Below, in pieces: positions 19,741 to 29,439 of a stretch of 36,643 nucleotides of DNA. The notes beneath the pieces are model-generated. The model saw only the letters and a list, made by a program, of their open reading frames with translations. It was not told where the DNA came from and ran no database searches. Position 1 is the stretch's first letter. Each line of letters begins with the position of its first letter. Source of the DNA: Persephonella sp. (GTDB taxonomy: Bacteria; Aquificota; Aquificia; Aquificales; Hydrogenothermaceae); assembly GCA_026987075.1 (NCBI GenBank), contig JALSNI010000047.1, positions 1 through 36,643 on the forward strand, read 5' to 3'. Position numbers and translations under genes: made by a program.

Positions 19741-20697
19741 TTGATAAAAAGGGAAAGGGCAAAAGAGATAATAGATAACTTCAAAAATAAGAAAATCCTT
19801 GTTATAGGAGACCTTATTTTAGACAGATATCTATGGGGTGAAGTGGAAAGGATATCTCCAGAAGCTCCTGTTCCTGTTGTTGATATAAAAAAAGAAACCT
19901 TCAACCCTGGTGGAGCATCAAACGTTGCATGGAATGTTTCCCAGCTTGGAGCTGAGGTTTTTATGTCGGGAGTCGTAGGAAAAGACGAAGCAGGAAAACT
20001 CCTGATTTCTCTTATTGAGGAAAAAAATATAAATCCCCTTATAGTTGTTGATGAAGAAAGACCAACAACTGAAAAAACAAGGGTTATAGCAGTCAGTCAA
20101 CAGCTACTGAGAATAGACAGAGAAAAAAGGGTAAATCTCTCCCAGTCTATTAGCAGAAAGCTTATTAATCAGATTAAACATGCTGTAAAAAAGATAGATG
20201 CTGTTATAATTTCAGATTACGGAAAAGGCGTAGTAACACAAAATCTTATGAACTTTCTAAAAAGTTTGGAAATTCCTGTATTTGTGGACCCAAAACCATC
20301 AAACTTTTATCTGTATAAGGGAATAACCACAATGACTCCAAACAGAAAGGAAGCTTATGAATGTGTAAAAAAAGACAAAAATGTCCCTGTTGAAAAAGTT
20401 GGGAAAGAGATAATGGAGTTTTTAGGGATAGATACCCTTCTTATAACCCTTGGAGCAGAAGGAATGGCTATATTTGAGGGGGAAAGGATAACAAAGATAC
20501 CAGCAAAGGCAAAAAAGGTTTTTGACGTTACAGGGGCTGGAGATACTGTTATATCTGTTCTTACCCTTTCTAAAATTTCCGGTGCATCGTGGAAAGAGGC
20601 AGCATCTTTGGCAAATTATGCAGCAGGATATGTGGTTGGTGAGATAGGAACGGCAACAGTAAGCCCGGAAGAGCTGTTAGAACTTATTCCAGACTGA
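19741..20697 (+). CDS. hldA: D-glycero-beta-D-manno-heptose-7-phosphate kinase (RfaE domain I)
   Basis: GDLILDRYLWGEVERISPEAPVPVV, NPGGASNVAWN, VTGAGDTVISVL; PfkB fold without adenylyltransferase domain. Confidence 0.9.
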   Translation: MIKRERAKEIIDNFKNKKILVIGDLILDRYLWGEVERISPEAPVPVVDIKKETFNPGGASNVAWNVSQLGAEVFMSGVVGKDEAGKLLISLIEEKNINPLIVVDEERPTTEKTRVIAVSQQLLRIDREKRVNLSQSISRKLINQIKHAVKKIDAVIISDYGKGVVTQNLMNFLKSLEIPVFVDPKPSNFYLYKGITTMTPNRKEAYECVKKDKNVPVEKVGKEIMEFLGIDTLLITLGAEGMAIFEGERITKIPAKAKKVFDVTGAGDTVISVLTLSKISGASWKEAASLANYAAGYVVGEIGTATVSPEELLELIPD

Positions 20698-20763
20698 ACT
20701 TTACTAACAAAGCTGTTGCAGGTTATTATATTGTTACAAAAATAAAGATAAAGAGGTTATTTG

Positions 20764-21009
20764 ATGCTGATTAAATTTTTTATAAAACCAAGAAAAGGAG
20801 TTCTTGACCCTCAAGGGAGAGCTGTTTCTGAAAACTTAAGGTCTTTAGGTTTTGATAATGTGAAGGATGTTAAAGTGGGAAAGTATATAGAAGTATATCT
20901 GGAAGAGAAGAATAAGGAAAAGGCTGTAGAACAGGCAAAAGAGATGGCAAAAAAGGCTTTAGTAAACGAGCTGATTGAAGATTACGAATTTGAAGTGGTG
21001 GAGGACTGA
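20764..21009 (+). CDS. purS: Phosphoribosylformylglycinamidine synthase subunit PurS
   Basis: PRKGVLDPQGRAVSENLRSLGFDNVKDVKVGKYIEV; adjacent to purQ. Confidence 0.94.
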   Translation: MLIKFFIKPRKGVLDPQGRAVSENLRSLGFDNVKDVKVGKYIEVYLEEKNKEKAVEQAKEMAKKALVNELIEDYEFEVVED

Positions 21010-21011
21010 GG

Positions 21012-21701
21012 TTGAAATTTGGCGTTGCAGTTTATCCTGGTTCAAACTGTGATTACGACACATACAGGGTTATAAGAGATGTCCTGAAGGAAGATGTTCA
21101 GCTGATAGATTACAGAAGAACAGATATAGACCATTACGACTGTATAATCCTTCCTGGCGGATTTTCCTTTGGAGATTACCTCAGACCAGGAACACTTGCA
21201 TCACATACACCACTAACAGGAGCTATAAAGGATTTTGCTAAAAAAGGAAAGTTAGTTATAGGTATATGCAACGGCTTTCAGATACTGACAGAAGCCCATC
21301 TACTTCCGGGAGCATTGATGCCTAACATTCACGGAAAGTTTGTGTGCAGACATCAGTATCTCAGAGTTGAAAATGCAGACACCCCTTTTACGAACCAGTG
21401 TGAAGAAGGTCAGATTTTAAAAATACCAATTGCCCATCACGATGGGAATTATTTTGTAGATGAAGATACACTCAGGAAAATGGAGGATAACGGGCAGATA
21501 ATACTGAGATACTGCGATGAGTTTGGAAATATCACAGAAGAAGCAAATCCAAACGGCTCTATAAGAAACATAGCCGGCGTATCAAACGAAAAGAAGAATG
21601 TGTTTGGTCTTATGCCCCACCCTGAAAGGGCTTCTGAGAGTATTTTGGGAACAGAGGATGGGCTGTACATACTCCGCTCTATATTAGAGTATCACTCCTG
21701 A
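21012..21701 (+). CDS. purQ: Phosphoribosylformylglycinamidine synthase subunit PurQ
   Basis: PGSNCDYD, PGGFSFGDYLRPG, GICNGFQIL, GLMPHPER. Confidence 0.96.
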   Translation: MKFGVAVYPGSNCDYDTYRVIRDVLKEDVQLIDYRRTDIDHYDCIILPGGFSFGDYLRPGTLASHTPLTGAIKDFAKKGKLVIGICNGFQILTEAHLLPGALMPNIHGKFVCRHQYLRVENADTPFTNQCEEGQILKIPIAHHDGNYFVDEDTLRKMEDNGQIILRYCDEFGNITEEANPNGSIRNIAGVSNEKKNVFGLMPHPERASESILGTEDGLYILRSILEYHS

Positions 21702-22159
21702 ACAAGCCTGTTTAATACTTTTATAATACTTTTTTCCCTTCCAGAACCTATAATCTTCCTTACAACTTTCAGATTTTTATCTAAAATTACTGTTATTGGC
21801 GTTCCAAATATGCCAAAAGCAGACCGTGCTTTATAATCAGCTATCAAAACAGGAAGGTCAAACTTCCACTCTCTTTTTCTCTCCTCTATCTGCAGTATGT
21901 CTGTTGTTCCTATAACCACAGCATAAAAGTGAGCCTTTCCTTTGTATTGTTTTGCTATTTTGGAAACAGCAGGCAGTTCTTTTTTACAGGCATGACAGTA
22001 AAGCTGCCAGAAAATTAAAACCACAGGTTTACCTTTGAGCTGGGAAAGATAGACAGTTTTACCGTTTATGTCTGTGAATTTAACCTTTTCTAAATCCTTT
22101 CCGTAAGAAAAAAACACAACAGATATTGAAGCAATAAGGCTCATTACTATATTAATCAT
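21692..22159 (-). CDS. TlpA/ResA-like thioredoxin-family protein
   Basis: WQLYCHACKKELPAV (CxxC), FGIFGTPITVILD; the ATG at 22159 gives a signal-like N-terminus and avoids overlap with dgt. Confidence 0.8.
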   Translation of the reverse strand: MINIVMSLIASISVVFFSYGKDLEKVKFTDINGKTVYLSQLKGKPVVLIFWQLYCHACKKELPAVSKIAKQYKGKAHFYAVVIGTTDILQIEERKREWKFDLPVLIADYKARSAFGIFGTPITVILDKNLKVVRKIIGSGREKSIIKVLNRLVQE

Positions 22160-22210
22160 AGAACTCTCCGAAAGGTTATTTAGATATAAATATATTACAG
22201 TAGGTGAAAA

Positions 22211-23242
22211 ATGAAAGTAAGAGAGGAGATAGAACAGCTTGAGTATCAGATTCTTCATCCACGCTCAGCTAAAAGCAGAGAGGCAAAAAGGGAAAGGGAA
22301 GAGAAGGAGTGTGACCTGAGGACTAAATTCCAGAGAGACAGGGATAGAATACTCCACTCAAAAGCATTCAGGAGATTAAAGCACAAAACACAAGTATTCC
22401 TGTCCCCTGAGGGAGACCACTACAGAACAAGAATGACACACACCCTTGAAGTCGCCCAGATAGGAAGAACCATAGCAAGAGCTCTAAGACTGAACGAAGA
22501 CCTTGTGGAAGCAATAGCACTTGGACACGACTTGGGACATACACCTTTTGGACATGCAGGAGAGTTTATACTGAAAGAGGGAGCATCTTACCACCATGCG
22601 AAACAGAGCCTTAGAGTAGTTGAAAAACTTGCAAATGAAGGAAAAGGGCTGAATCTTACTGAAGAAGTTAGAGATGGAATACTGAAACACAGTAAAGGTT
22701 CTTCACCTTTAATAACAGAAGGAAACATGCCAAAGACTTTAGAAGGAGAAATAGTAAGGATAGCAGATAAGATAGCTTACATAAATCACGACCTTGAAGA
22801 TGCAGTGAGGGCAAAACTGATATCAGAAACAGACATACCTAAAAGTATAAGGAATGTGTTAGGAGAAACAAAGTCAGAGCGTATTACAACCATAGTAAAA
22901 AGCATAATAAACACAACTATAGAAGACGGATACAAACATATTGTGATGGAAGAGAAAGTATACAACGCAATGTATCAGCTGAGGCAGTGGCTTTTTGATA
23001 ATGTTTACCTATCAAAACCTGTAGTTGTTGAGCTTGAAAAGGGTAAGGGAATAGTAAAAGCGTTATACGAGTATTACCTTGAACACTACGAAGAGATACC
23101 CTATTACCACAAATATCTTCAGCTCTGGGGAGAATACGACCCAAAACAGGCTGCTGTTGACTATGTGGCAGGTATGACAGATAGGTTTGCAATCAGAACA
23201 TACCAGAAAATCTTCATCCCAAAAGGCTGGCAGATAATTTAG
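22211..23242 (+). CDS. dgt: Deoxyguanosinetriphosphate triphosphohydrolase-like protein
   Basis: HSKAFRRLKHKTQVF, RTRMTHTLEVAQIGR, LGHDLGHTPFGHAGE HD domain. Confidence 0.95.
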   Translation: MKVREEIEQLEYQILHPRSAKSREAKREREEKECDLRTKFQRDRDRILHSKAFRRLKHKTQVFLSPEGDHYRTRMTHTLEVAQIGRTIARALRLNEDLVEAIALGHDLGHTPFGHAGEFILKEGASYHHAKQSLRVVEKLANEGKGLNLTEEVRDGILKHSKGSSPLITEGNMPKTLEGEIVRIADKIAYINHDLEDAVRAKLISETDIPKSIRNVLGETKSERITTIVKSIINTTIEDGYKHIVMEEKVYNAMYQLRQWLFDNVYLSKPVVVELEKGKGIVKALYEYYLEHYEEIPYYHKYLQLWGEYDPKQAAVDYVAGMTDRFAIRTYQKIFIPKGWQII

Positions 23243-23715
23243 TATTCAATGATAACTGTTAGGATATCCTGGTAATCATTTGCAGCAGAAACATTCTGCA
23301 TAGGAGGGATAACACCAGTTATTGTAAAAACTTTTTCAGAAAAACCTGTTGTGTCTACAGTAATACTGCTGTTAATAGAGCATGTTCCATCTCCTCCACT
23401 ACCCCATATACAGCTATGATAATAGAGATTATAAAATAATTTCCCCCTTGTTGAAGGAGAAAGAAGGTATCTTCTACTTGGATTTTTGCTGTTTCCACCA
23501 ATAATCTTCACAGAAAAGTAAGCAGTACCATTTCCTGAACATCTGACTTTCAGATACCCAAAGCTCCTTTTTACTGTAGTTTCAAATGGATTATAGTTAC
23601 CAAAATATATATCTTCCATCTCAGCTGTGCAGCTTACTGAGTAACTGTGGTGTTTTTTTACCTGTGCAAAAGAAAGGTTAATAAACAGTATAACTACCAT
23701 AGTGTATATCCACAT
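23239..23715 (-). CDS. Spore coat U (SCPU)-domain pilus subunit
   Basis: Signal peptide; MEDIYFGNYNPF..., ITGVIPPMQNVSAANDYQDILTVIIEY SCPU-type C-terminus; downstream of usher. Confidence 0.8.
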   Translation of the reverse strand: MWIYTMVVILFINLSFAQVKKHHSYSVSCTAEMEDIYFGNYNPFETTVKRSFGYLKVRCSGNGTAYFSVKIIGGNSKNPSRRYLLSPSTRGKLFYNLYYHSCIWGSGGDGTCSINSSITVDTTGFSEKVFTITGVIPPMQNVSAANDYQDILTVIIEY

Positions 23716-23716
23716 T

Positions 23717-26232
23717 TTAATTCCCCCCTATTTCAAGGCTTTCTCTAAACTCCAGAAATTCTTCTAATTCGTCAAACTGTTCTGAATCAATGTTGTATAC
23801 TTTAATTTCCTTTCTGATAACTGTCTTTTCACTTTTTACAGATGAATGACTTTTTACAGCAATTTTCTTTTGAACATTGTTTTTAATGCTGTCTTCTTTT
23901 TCTTTGACAATAATACTATCTTTAGGAGACACACACTTATACTTTCCTATGAAAGGAACAACTTTGTTTATTACACTTTTATCTATATTTACTTTAAAAC
24001 TACACTTTCCGTATCCGTAATCTATTTCTATTGTATGTTCTCCTTCTGTTATGTTTTCTATAAATGCCTTTCCATTAAATCCTAACATTCCTATCTTATT
24101 ACCATCTACATAAAATCCTGTTCCTGCTGGAGGTGGCTCTCCTTCAAACTCTATTCTCAGACGAACAGAGTTCATCTTTTTTGATTTAAACTTAAGAATG
24201 TATCCGTGTTCTTTATAAGGAACAAAAGAATAGATATTTTTCTCAATATAAGTTTTCATATCCAGTGATTCTGGATTTATTCTGATTTCATTGGGGTTAT
24301 ATGCATACAGAGTTGGAATAAACAGTATTCCATTTTCATCTGTTTTACCTATAGGTCTGTTGTTAACTGTTATCTCTGCACCTTTTACTGGTGGCTCAAT
24401 CTTTACTATTCCAAAACTGTCATATGATTTTCTCTTTATATAAAAGTTCCCATCCATATAAATCAAATCTCCCCTTAATCCTAATCTGTAGGATAAATCC
24501 CTGTTATAGCCTGTGGTATAGGATACATGGGAAAACAGGTCAGCCATCTCTGTGCTAAGATTAAATCTACTGAAAATCCTTGAATAGCTGTCTGTTCTGT
24601 CTGCAGATACGTCGTATCCTAAACCTTTTTTCCCAGCAAGGTTTTTAGATAACCTAAGGGAATAGTATTTTTGTTTTTTATTATCCTGATACGTAAATTT
24701 ACCTGAGTGAGAAGAACCAAGGGGCATGGAAATAGCTCCTCTGAAAGTTTCTCTTTTTTCATCAGATTTGTATATGTTGTATGTAAGTATGAAAGATAGC
24801 CTTTTGAAAAAGTTCTTTGAGTAGGAGATATTAATATTAGTATTATCTTCCGCATCAACATAGCTCCTTTTTACGTAAGAAAGCGATAAACTTCCAAAAC
24901 TGAACAGATTAAATCCTAAAAATGCATTGTAGTAATCTTTAGGTTTTCCAACAACAGAAGATGGCTGAAAGAAGTTTTTATCACTTTTTATTGCAGTAAG
25001 CCTGATATTTAAAAGTTTGAAACTTTTACCATACTCTAAACCATACTGAAAACCTGTGGAGGAGTTATTTTTGTCGTAAGAAAAGGCTATTTTGGGAGAT
25101 AAAAGTCCAAACTTTCCTAAAAGGTAGTAAGCAGAAAATCCTGTATTCAAACCATCCTGTCCCTGAAGATACAGGTTTGCTTCCCCTGTAAATCTATCTG
25201 TAAATCCTTTTTTATACATTCCAGATAGCACAAATTTTGAATAATCAAAATCTTTTATTAGATAGTTTTTTCTTAAAAAACCTGCTGAAAAGGAATACTC
25301 AGAAAGTCCTTTTTTTAAAAGGTTTAGACTCGTGATATATGGAATTTCTACTACCTTTTCTCTACCTAATACGTCTCTTATTACTACTCTCATCTTTCCT
25401 TCTGGTGATATCACAGGTATGTCCCTGATTTCAAAAGGTCCTGGTTTTAACTCCTTAGAAAAAACTTTTGCGTTATCCACGAATATATCAACGGAGGAAG
25501 GTAGTGCAGTTTCCCCTGCAAAGTCTGGCAGTGGATATGTTATTATGTCAGGTCTCAGGGAGTAATCTGTTCCAACCCTTATTCCTCCTATTCTGAGCAC
25601 AGTATTAAAGTAAGAGTCCTGAGAGTAAACATCTCCAAATTCAATAGTCCTGATGTTTGGCACATCTGTTATTCTGAATGTCGTGTTAAGCCTGACAAAT
25701 TTCCTTTCTGTTTCTGAGTAGTTGAGATTAAAGTCAGATATAAGATTTACCTCGTCAAAGAAGTAGTTTAGCTTCAGATATGTTCTGAGCATGTTACTTG
25801 AGATATACTTAGAATACATTGTGTCGTAGGATACCACAAAACCCTTGCTTTTTACAGGGTCTAACTTCTTCCTTTCTTTTTTTAGTTTCTCTTTTTCAAA
25901 AAATTTAGGAGGAACAGTTATGTTTGCTGTGAGGAGGTTATAATTAATTTCAGACTTTACGCCATCTACACAGGTTATGCAATAATAAAGCTGATTTTTT
26001 ATTAATGTATCAAATGTATTGGGAAGTTTTGTCAGCCCTACTCTTTCTAAAATTGATTTTTTTACATAAAGACTTTTTTTTTAGTGTAAACTATATCGTC
26101 TCCTATGCTGATACCGTTAATGTAAAGCCCAAGTATTAACAGCCTGTAATCTTTCCCATCTGCAGTTTTACCATAAGAGAAACTGTTTATGCATAAACAT
26201 AAGCTACAGATTAATAATAAACTCTTTTTCAT
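23717..26232 (-). CDS. Outer-membrane usher of archaic (Csu-type) chaperone-usher pilus, interrupted by a -1 frameshift at A9 (26074-26082)
   Basis: Main ORF 706 aa (PDFAGETALPSSVDIFVDNAKVFSKELKPGPFEIRDIPV); the upstream other-frame segment encodes MKKSLLLICSLCLCINSFSYGKTADGKDYRLLILGLYINGISIGDDIVYTKKK, which joins in -1 frame to SLYVKKSILERVGL. Confidence 0.85.
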
Positions 26233-26950
26233 CTTCTGTTATTATCTTTATTTTGTCTGGAATTTCCTGAAACTCTGTCTCTTTTTTATCTTTATCTTTA
26301 GGAGGTTTGATAGTTAAAACTATTTCTTTTTGAGGCAGAACATACAGAGCCATTTTTTGTCTGTAAATTTCTTTATCACCTTTTATAAGAATTACGTTCA
26401 GTATTCTGGAAAAAGCATTTCCACTATTTCTTACAAGTAGTGAAACTTCTTTTTTGGATACATTTTGAGGTAAAAACGAAAGATTGTAATAAAGCTCTGT
26501 GCCAGGGGGGTTTATAAAAATAGGAACACTTAAATGTAGAACTACCTGGACAACAGTTTTTATACTTTTAGGCTTTTCTTCAAATTTTAACTCTTCTGGT
26601 AGCTGTTTCAGTATAAGTCTGTAGGTTCCCTGAACTTTAGAGTCGTATCCTCCCAAATACGCAAGTTTCACCAGCTGTTTCTGTCTCGGTTCTAATTTTA
26701 TGAAAGGTGGAACGACAACCATGTCTTCTGTGTCTTCTAATACAAAACTGCCATCTTTTTTTTGACTCCATTTTTTTACTTCTGTTTCAATTCTTATTGT
26801 TTTATCTGTTAGACTCTGTATCTCAAAGACAGCAGTATTTTTTTGTGGATTCATATATATCCTTATAGGTTTTATGGCAAAATCCAGAGCAAAAGCAGGA
26901 AAGAAATAAAAAAAGGAAAAGAGGAGTAGGGTTATGTATAATTTTTTCAT
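26204..26950 (-). CDS. Periplasmic pilus assembly chaperone (PapD/CsuC-like)
   Basis: Signal peptide; FAIKPIRIYMNPQKNTAVFEIQSLTDKTIRIETEVKKW, VVPPFIKLEPRQKQLVKL. Confidence 0.88.
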   Translation of the reverse strand: MKKLYITLLLFSFFYFFPAFALDFAIKPIRIYMNPQKNTAVFEIQSLTDKTIRIETEVKKWSQKKDGSFVLEDTEDMVVVPPFIKLEPRQKQLVKLAYLGGYDSKVQGTYRLILKQLPEELKFEEKPKSIKTVVQVVLHLSVPIFINPPGTELYYNLSFLPQNVSKKEVSLLVRNSGNAFSRILNVILIKGDKEIYRQKMALYVLPQKEIVLTIKPPKDKDKKETEFQEIPDKIKIITEDEKEFIINL

Positions 26951-26973
26951 TTATCCCCTCTTTCAAACATTCA

Positions 26974-27477
26974 TTAATAGGCTATATTTATTGTTACTGT
27001 GTCAGAATAAGTTCCAACTGGAGCAGGTTGTCCTCCAAAAGATACTGCGATGTGAAATGCAGATGGAGGGTCCCATGAAGGTGCAATCATAGATATAGGA
27101 TTTGCAAATAGATTGGAAGTAGAGGCAGAAGAGCTACCATAGTTAACTGTTGCACTTAACTGGTAATTAATTTGTAAAGTTGGGTCATCATCTTTTACCA
27201 TTATACCTAATGGTCCAGAAGGATTGTTAGAGCTTGTAGCAGACAATGTAAAGTCTGTCCCCCTTACACATCTAAAGTTAATAGTTCCTACAGAAACACT
27301 TATTGGCTCAAAAGGGTTATAATCCATATTAATATCGTTAACAGGATTGAGTATTTCACAGTAAGGATTTACAGTTACAGACACGCCAATATTATCATCT
27401 GCAGTGCTTCCATAGGAAACCCCAGATAATAATGCTATTGACAATCCACTGACTGCTAACTTTTTTTTCCAGTCCAT
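26974..27477 (-). CDS. SCPU-domain pilus subunit
   Basis: Signal peptide; VTVNPYCEILNPVNDINMDYNPFEP.., NFRCVRGT, PVGTYSDTVTINIAY. Confidence 0.88.
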   Translation of the reverse strand: MDWKKKLAVSGLSIALLSGVSYGSTADDNIGVSVTVNPYCEILNPVNDINMDYNPFEPISVSVGTINFRCVRGTDFTLSATSSNNPSGPLGIMVKDDDPTLQINYQLSATVNYGSSSASTSNLFANPISMIAPSWDPPSAFHIAVSFGGQPAPVGTYSDTVTINIAY

Positions 27478-27502
27478 TTTTCACTCCCCCTACAAAGAAA
27501 GT

Positions 27503-27517
27503 GGGGCATAAAGCCCC
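27503..27517 (-). promoter_or_regulatory. Intergenic hairpin between the two upstream pilin genes
   Basis: Minus strand GGGGC-tttat-GCCCC followed by ACTTTCTTT. Confidence 0.55.
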
Positions 27518-27528
27518 CTTAGAGAAAA

Positions 27529-27957
27529 TTAGTATCCTATTTCTACTGTCACAGTGTCAGAGTATGTATCTACAGATACATTTTGTCTAGCTGGAATAAC
27601 TATAGCAATGTCAACAGTTTCTGTTCCAGTCAGTCCGTCAGAATCTGTTCCACCTGTTACAGAAGGTGTTGCTGTAAAGCTGAGGGTGTCAGCAGTATTT
27701 TGACCCTCCAGTGTCCCGTCAGTGATAACATTGATTGTGTAGTTTGTTCCCTTAACACAGTTGAACTCTGTTGTTGTAGTTGCTGTCACATTATCCTCGT
27801 CAAAAGGATTGTAAGATACAGATACGTCAGGTGCCCCGTTAACAACCTCACAGTAAGCGTCAACTGTGGCTGTTACTGTGAAATCGTCTGTTGCTGTGCC
27901 GGCAAATGCGGCAAATGGTGCTGCAGCAAGAATTGCCCCTGCGAGTAACTTCTTCAT
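27529..27957 (-). CDS. SCPU-domain pilus subunit (probable major pilin, CsuA/B-like)
   Basis: Signal peptide; VTATVDAYCEVVNGAPDVSVSYNPFDE, EFNCVKGTNY, VDTYSDTVTVEIGY; first gene of locus. Confidence 0.9.
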   Translation of the reverse strand: MKKLLAGAILAAAPFAAFAGTATDDFTVTATVDAYCEVVNGAPDVSVSYNPFDEDNVTATTTTEFNCVKGTNYTINVITDGTLEGQNTADTLSFTATPSVTGGTDSDGLTGTETVDIAIVIPARQNVSVDTYSDTVTVEIGY

Positions 27958-28032
27958 GTTTCTAACCTCCCTAAAGTTTATTTTTACCCTCCCTCAGAGG
28001 GATTATGAATCTTTTATTAATTTCCAAAAGTC

Positions 28033-28061
28033 ATTTTAAATCCCAACATCAAAAAATTCAA
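28033..28061 (-). promoter_or_regulatory. Putative sigma70 promoter of the pilus operon
   Basis: Minus strand TTGAAT-N17-TAAAAT. Confidence 0.45.
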
Positions 28062-28084
28062 CACATTTTAAAAATTTGATGAGA

Positions 28085-28357
28085 CTATTTTTTTCTGTTT
28101 AATGTTTTTATCCAGTAATGGATGGTCTGCACTTTTATCTCAAATTTTCTTGACAGCTCGGTCAGAGTATAACCTTCGTTATACAGTCTGATAACTTCTT
28201 TTTTTGTGGATAATGGATATCTTTTTTTTATCCTGTCTAAAAAAAATCTTGAGTAACAGGATTTACACAGATATGTTTGTTTTCCATTGGATTTTCCGTT
28301 TTTTATTACTTTTGTTGATAGACAGTGAGGACAGGTAATTTCTATTTTTTTTCTCAC
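28085..28357 (-). CDS. IS1 InsA-like zinc-ribbon/HTH protein (solo)
   Basis: CPHCLSTKVIKNGKSNGKQTYLCKSC zinc ribbon plus HTH EVIRLYNEGYTLTELSRKFEIKVQTIHYWIK; no InsB-like partner. Confidence 0.75.
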   Translation of the reverse strand: MRKKIEITCPHCLSTKVIKNGKSNGKQTYLCKSCYSRFFLDRIKKRYPLSTKKEVIRLYNEGYTLTELSRKFEIKVQTIHYWIKTLNRKK

Positions 28358-28446
28358 TTTGTTCCCCCCGTATCTCTATTTATAATCCCCTATAAAAGTT
28401 TATATTAATAGTTTCTTAATAGGAATAATTTTCAAAAAGTGATGGT

Positions 28447-28464
28447 TATCAATTTTGTTTGATA
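28447..28464. promoter_or_regulatory. Inverted repeat TATCAA-N6-TTGATA upstream of hemC
   Basis: Perfect 6-bp arms. Confidence 0.45.
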
Positions 28465-28515
28465 GGTGAACCCTTTCAGGTTTATAATGTTTTCAAATGT
28501 TTTCAGGGGGATAAA

Positions 28516-29439
28516 TTGAGGATAAGGATAGGAACCAGAAAAAGTAAGCTTGCCCTGTGGCAGGCAAATTACATTGCCCAGAAGTTAAAGGAGTATTATC
28601 CAGATATTGAGGTTGAGCTTGTAAAGATAACAACAAAGGGAGACAAAATTTTAGACGTTCCCCTTGCAAAGGTTGGGGGAAAAGGTTTATTTGTAAAAGA
28701 GATAGAGGAGGCAATGCTAAGGGATGAGATAGATATTGCTGTTCATTCACTCAAAGATGTTCCAACATATTTTCCAGAAGGTCTTGGCCTTGTTGCTATT
28801 ACAGAAAGAGAAGACCCGAGGGATGCATTTTTATCTGTTAAATATAACTCTATTGATGAGATGCCAAAAGGGGCAGTTCTTGGGACAAGTTCCCTCAGGC
28901 GAAAAGCTCAAGTAATGATAAAGAGGAAAGACCTTGTAATAAAAGACCTGAGGGGAAACGTAGACACCCGTATAAGGAAACTTGAGGAAGGGGAGTATGA
29001 CGGTATCATATTGGCGTATGCTGGTCTTAAGAGATTAGGTCTACAGGATAAGGTTAAACAAATATTTGAACCAAATTATATGATTCCAGCAGTAGCACAG
29101 GGATTTTTAGGAATTGAAGCAAGGCTTGATGATGAGAAAACAAAAGAGATTATATCTGTCCTGAATCACGAAGAAAGCTATCTGCGAGCCACAGCAGAAA
29201 GGGCATTTTTGAGAAAACTTGAGGGAGGGTGTCAGGTTCCTTTGGCAGCTTATTCAGAAATATCCGATGGCAAACTGAAGATAACAGGTTTTGTGTCAGA
29301 CCTTACAGGAGATAGGTTTTTTAGAGATATTACAGAAGGGAATATTGAAAATGCTGAAAGATTAGGGGAAATTTTAGCAGAAAAACTGCTAAACATGGGA
29401 GCAAAGGAGGTATTAGAAGAGATTTATGGTGCTCAGTGA
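28516..29439 (+). CDS. hemC: Porphobilinogen deaminase (hydroxymethylbilane synthase)
   Basis: RIGTRKSKLALWQANYIA, VHSLKDVPT, LGTSSLRRKAQ, DLRGNVDTRIRKL; TTG at 28516 with AGGGGG SD preferred. Confidence 0.96.
   Translation: MRIRIGTRKSKLALWQANYIAQKLKEYYPDIEVELVKITTKGDKILDVPLAKVGGKGLFVKEIEEAMLRDEIDIAVHSLKDVPTYFPEGLGLVAITEREDPRDAFLSVKYNSIDEMPKGAVLGTSSLRRKAQVMIKRKDLVIKDLRGNVDTRIRKLEEGEYDGIILAYAGLKRLGLQDKVKQIFEPNYMIPAVAQGFLGIEARLDDEKTKEIISVLNHEESYLRATAERAFLRKLEGGCQVPLAAYSEISDGKLKITGFVSDLTGDRFFRDITEGNIENAERLGEILAEKLLNMGAKEVLEEIYGAQ

Noticed and set aside
27583-27948. Cys-rich 121-aa plus-strand ORF opposite the major pilin
   Set aside because: Cys-rich composition comes from the complement of Thr/Ala-rich (ACA/GCA) codons of the pilin; no independent support.
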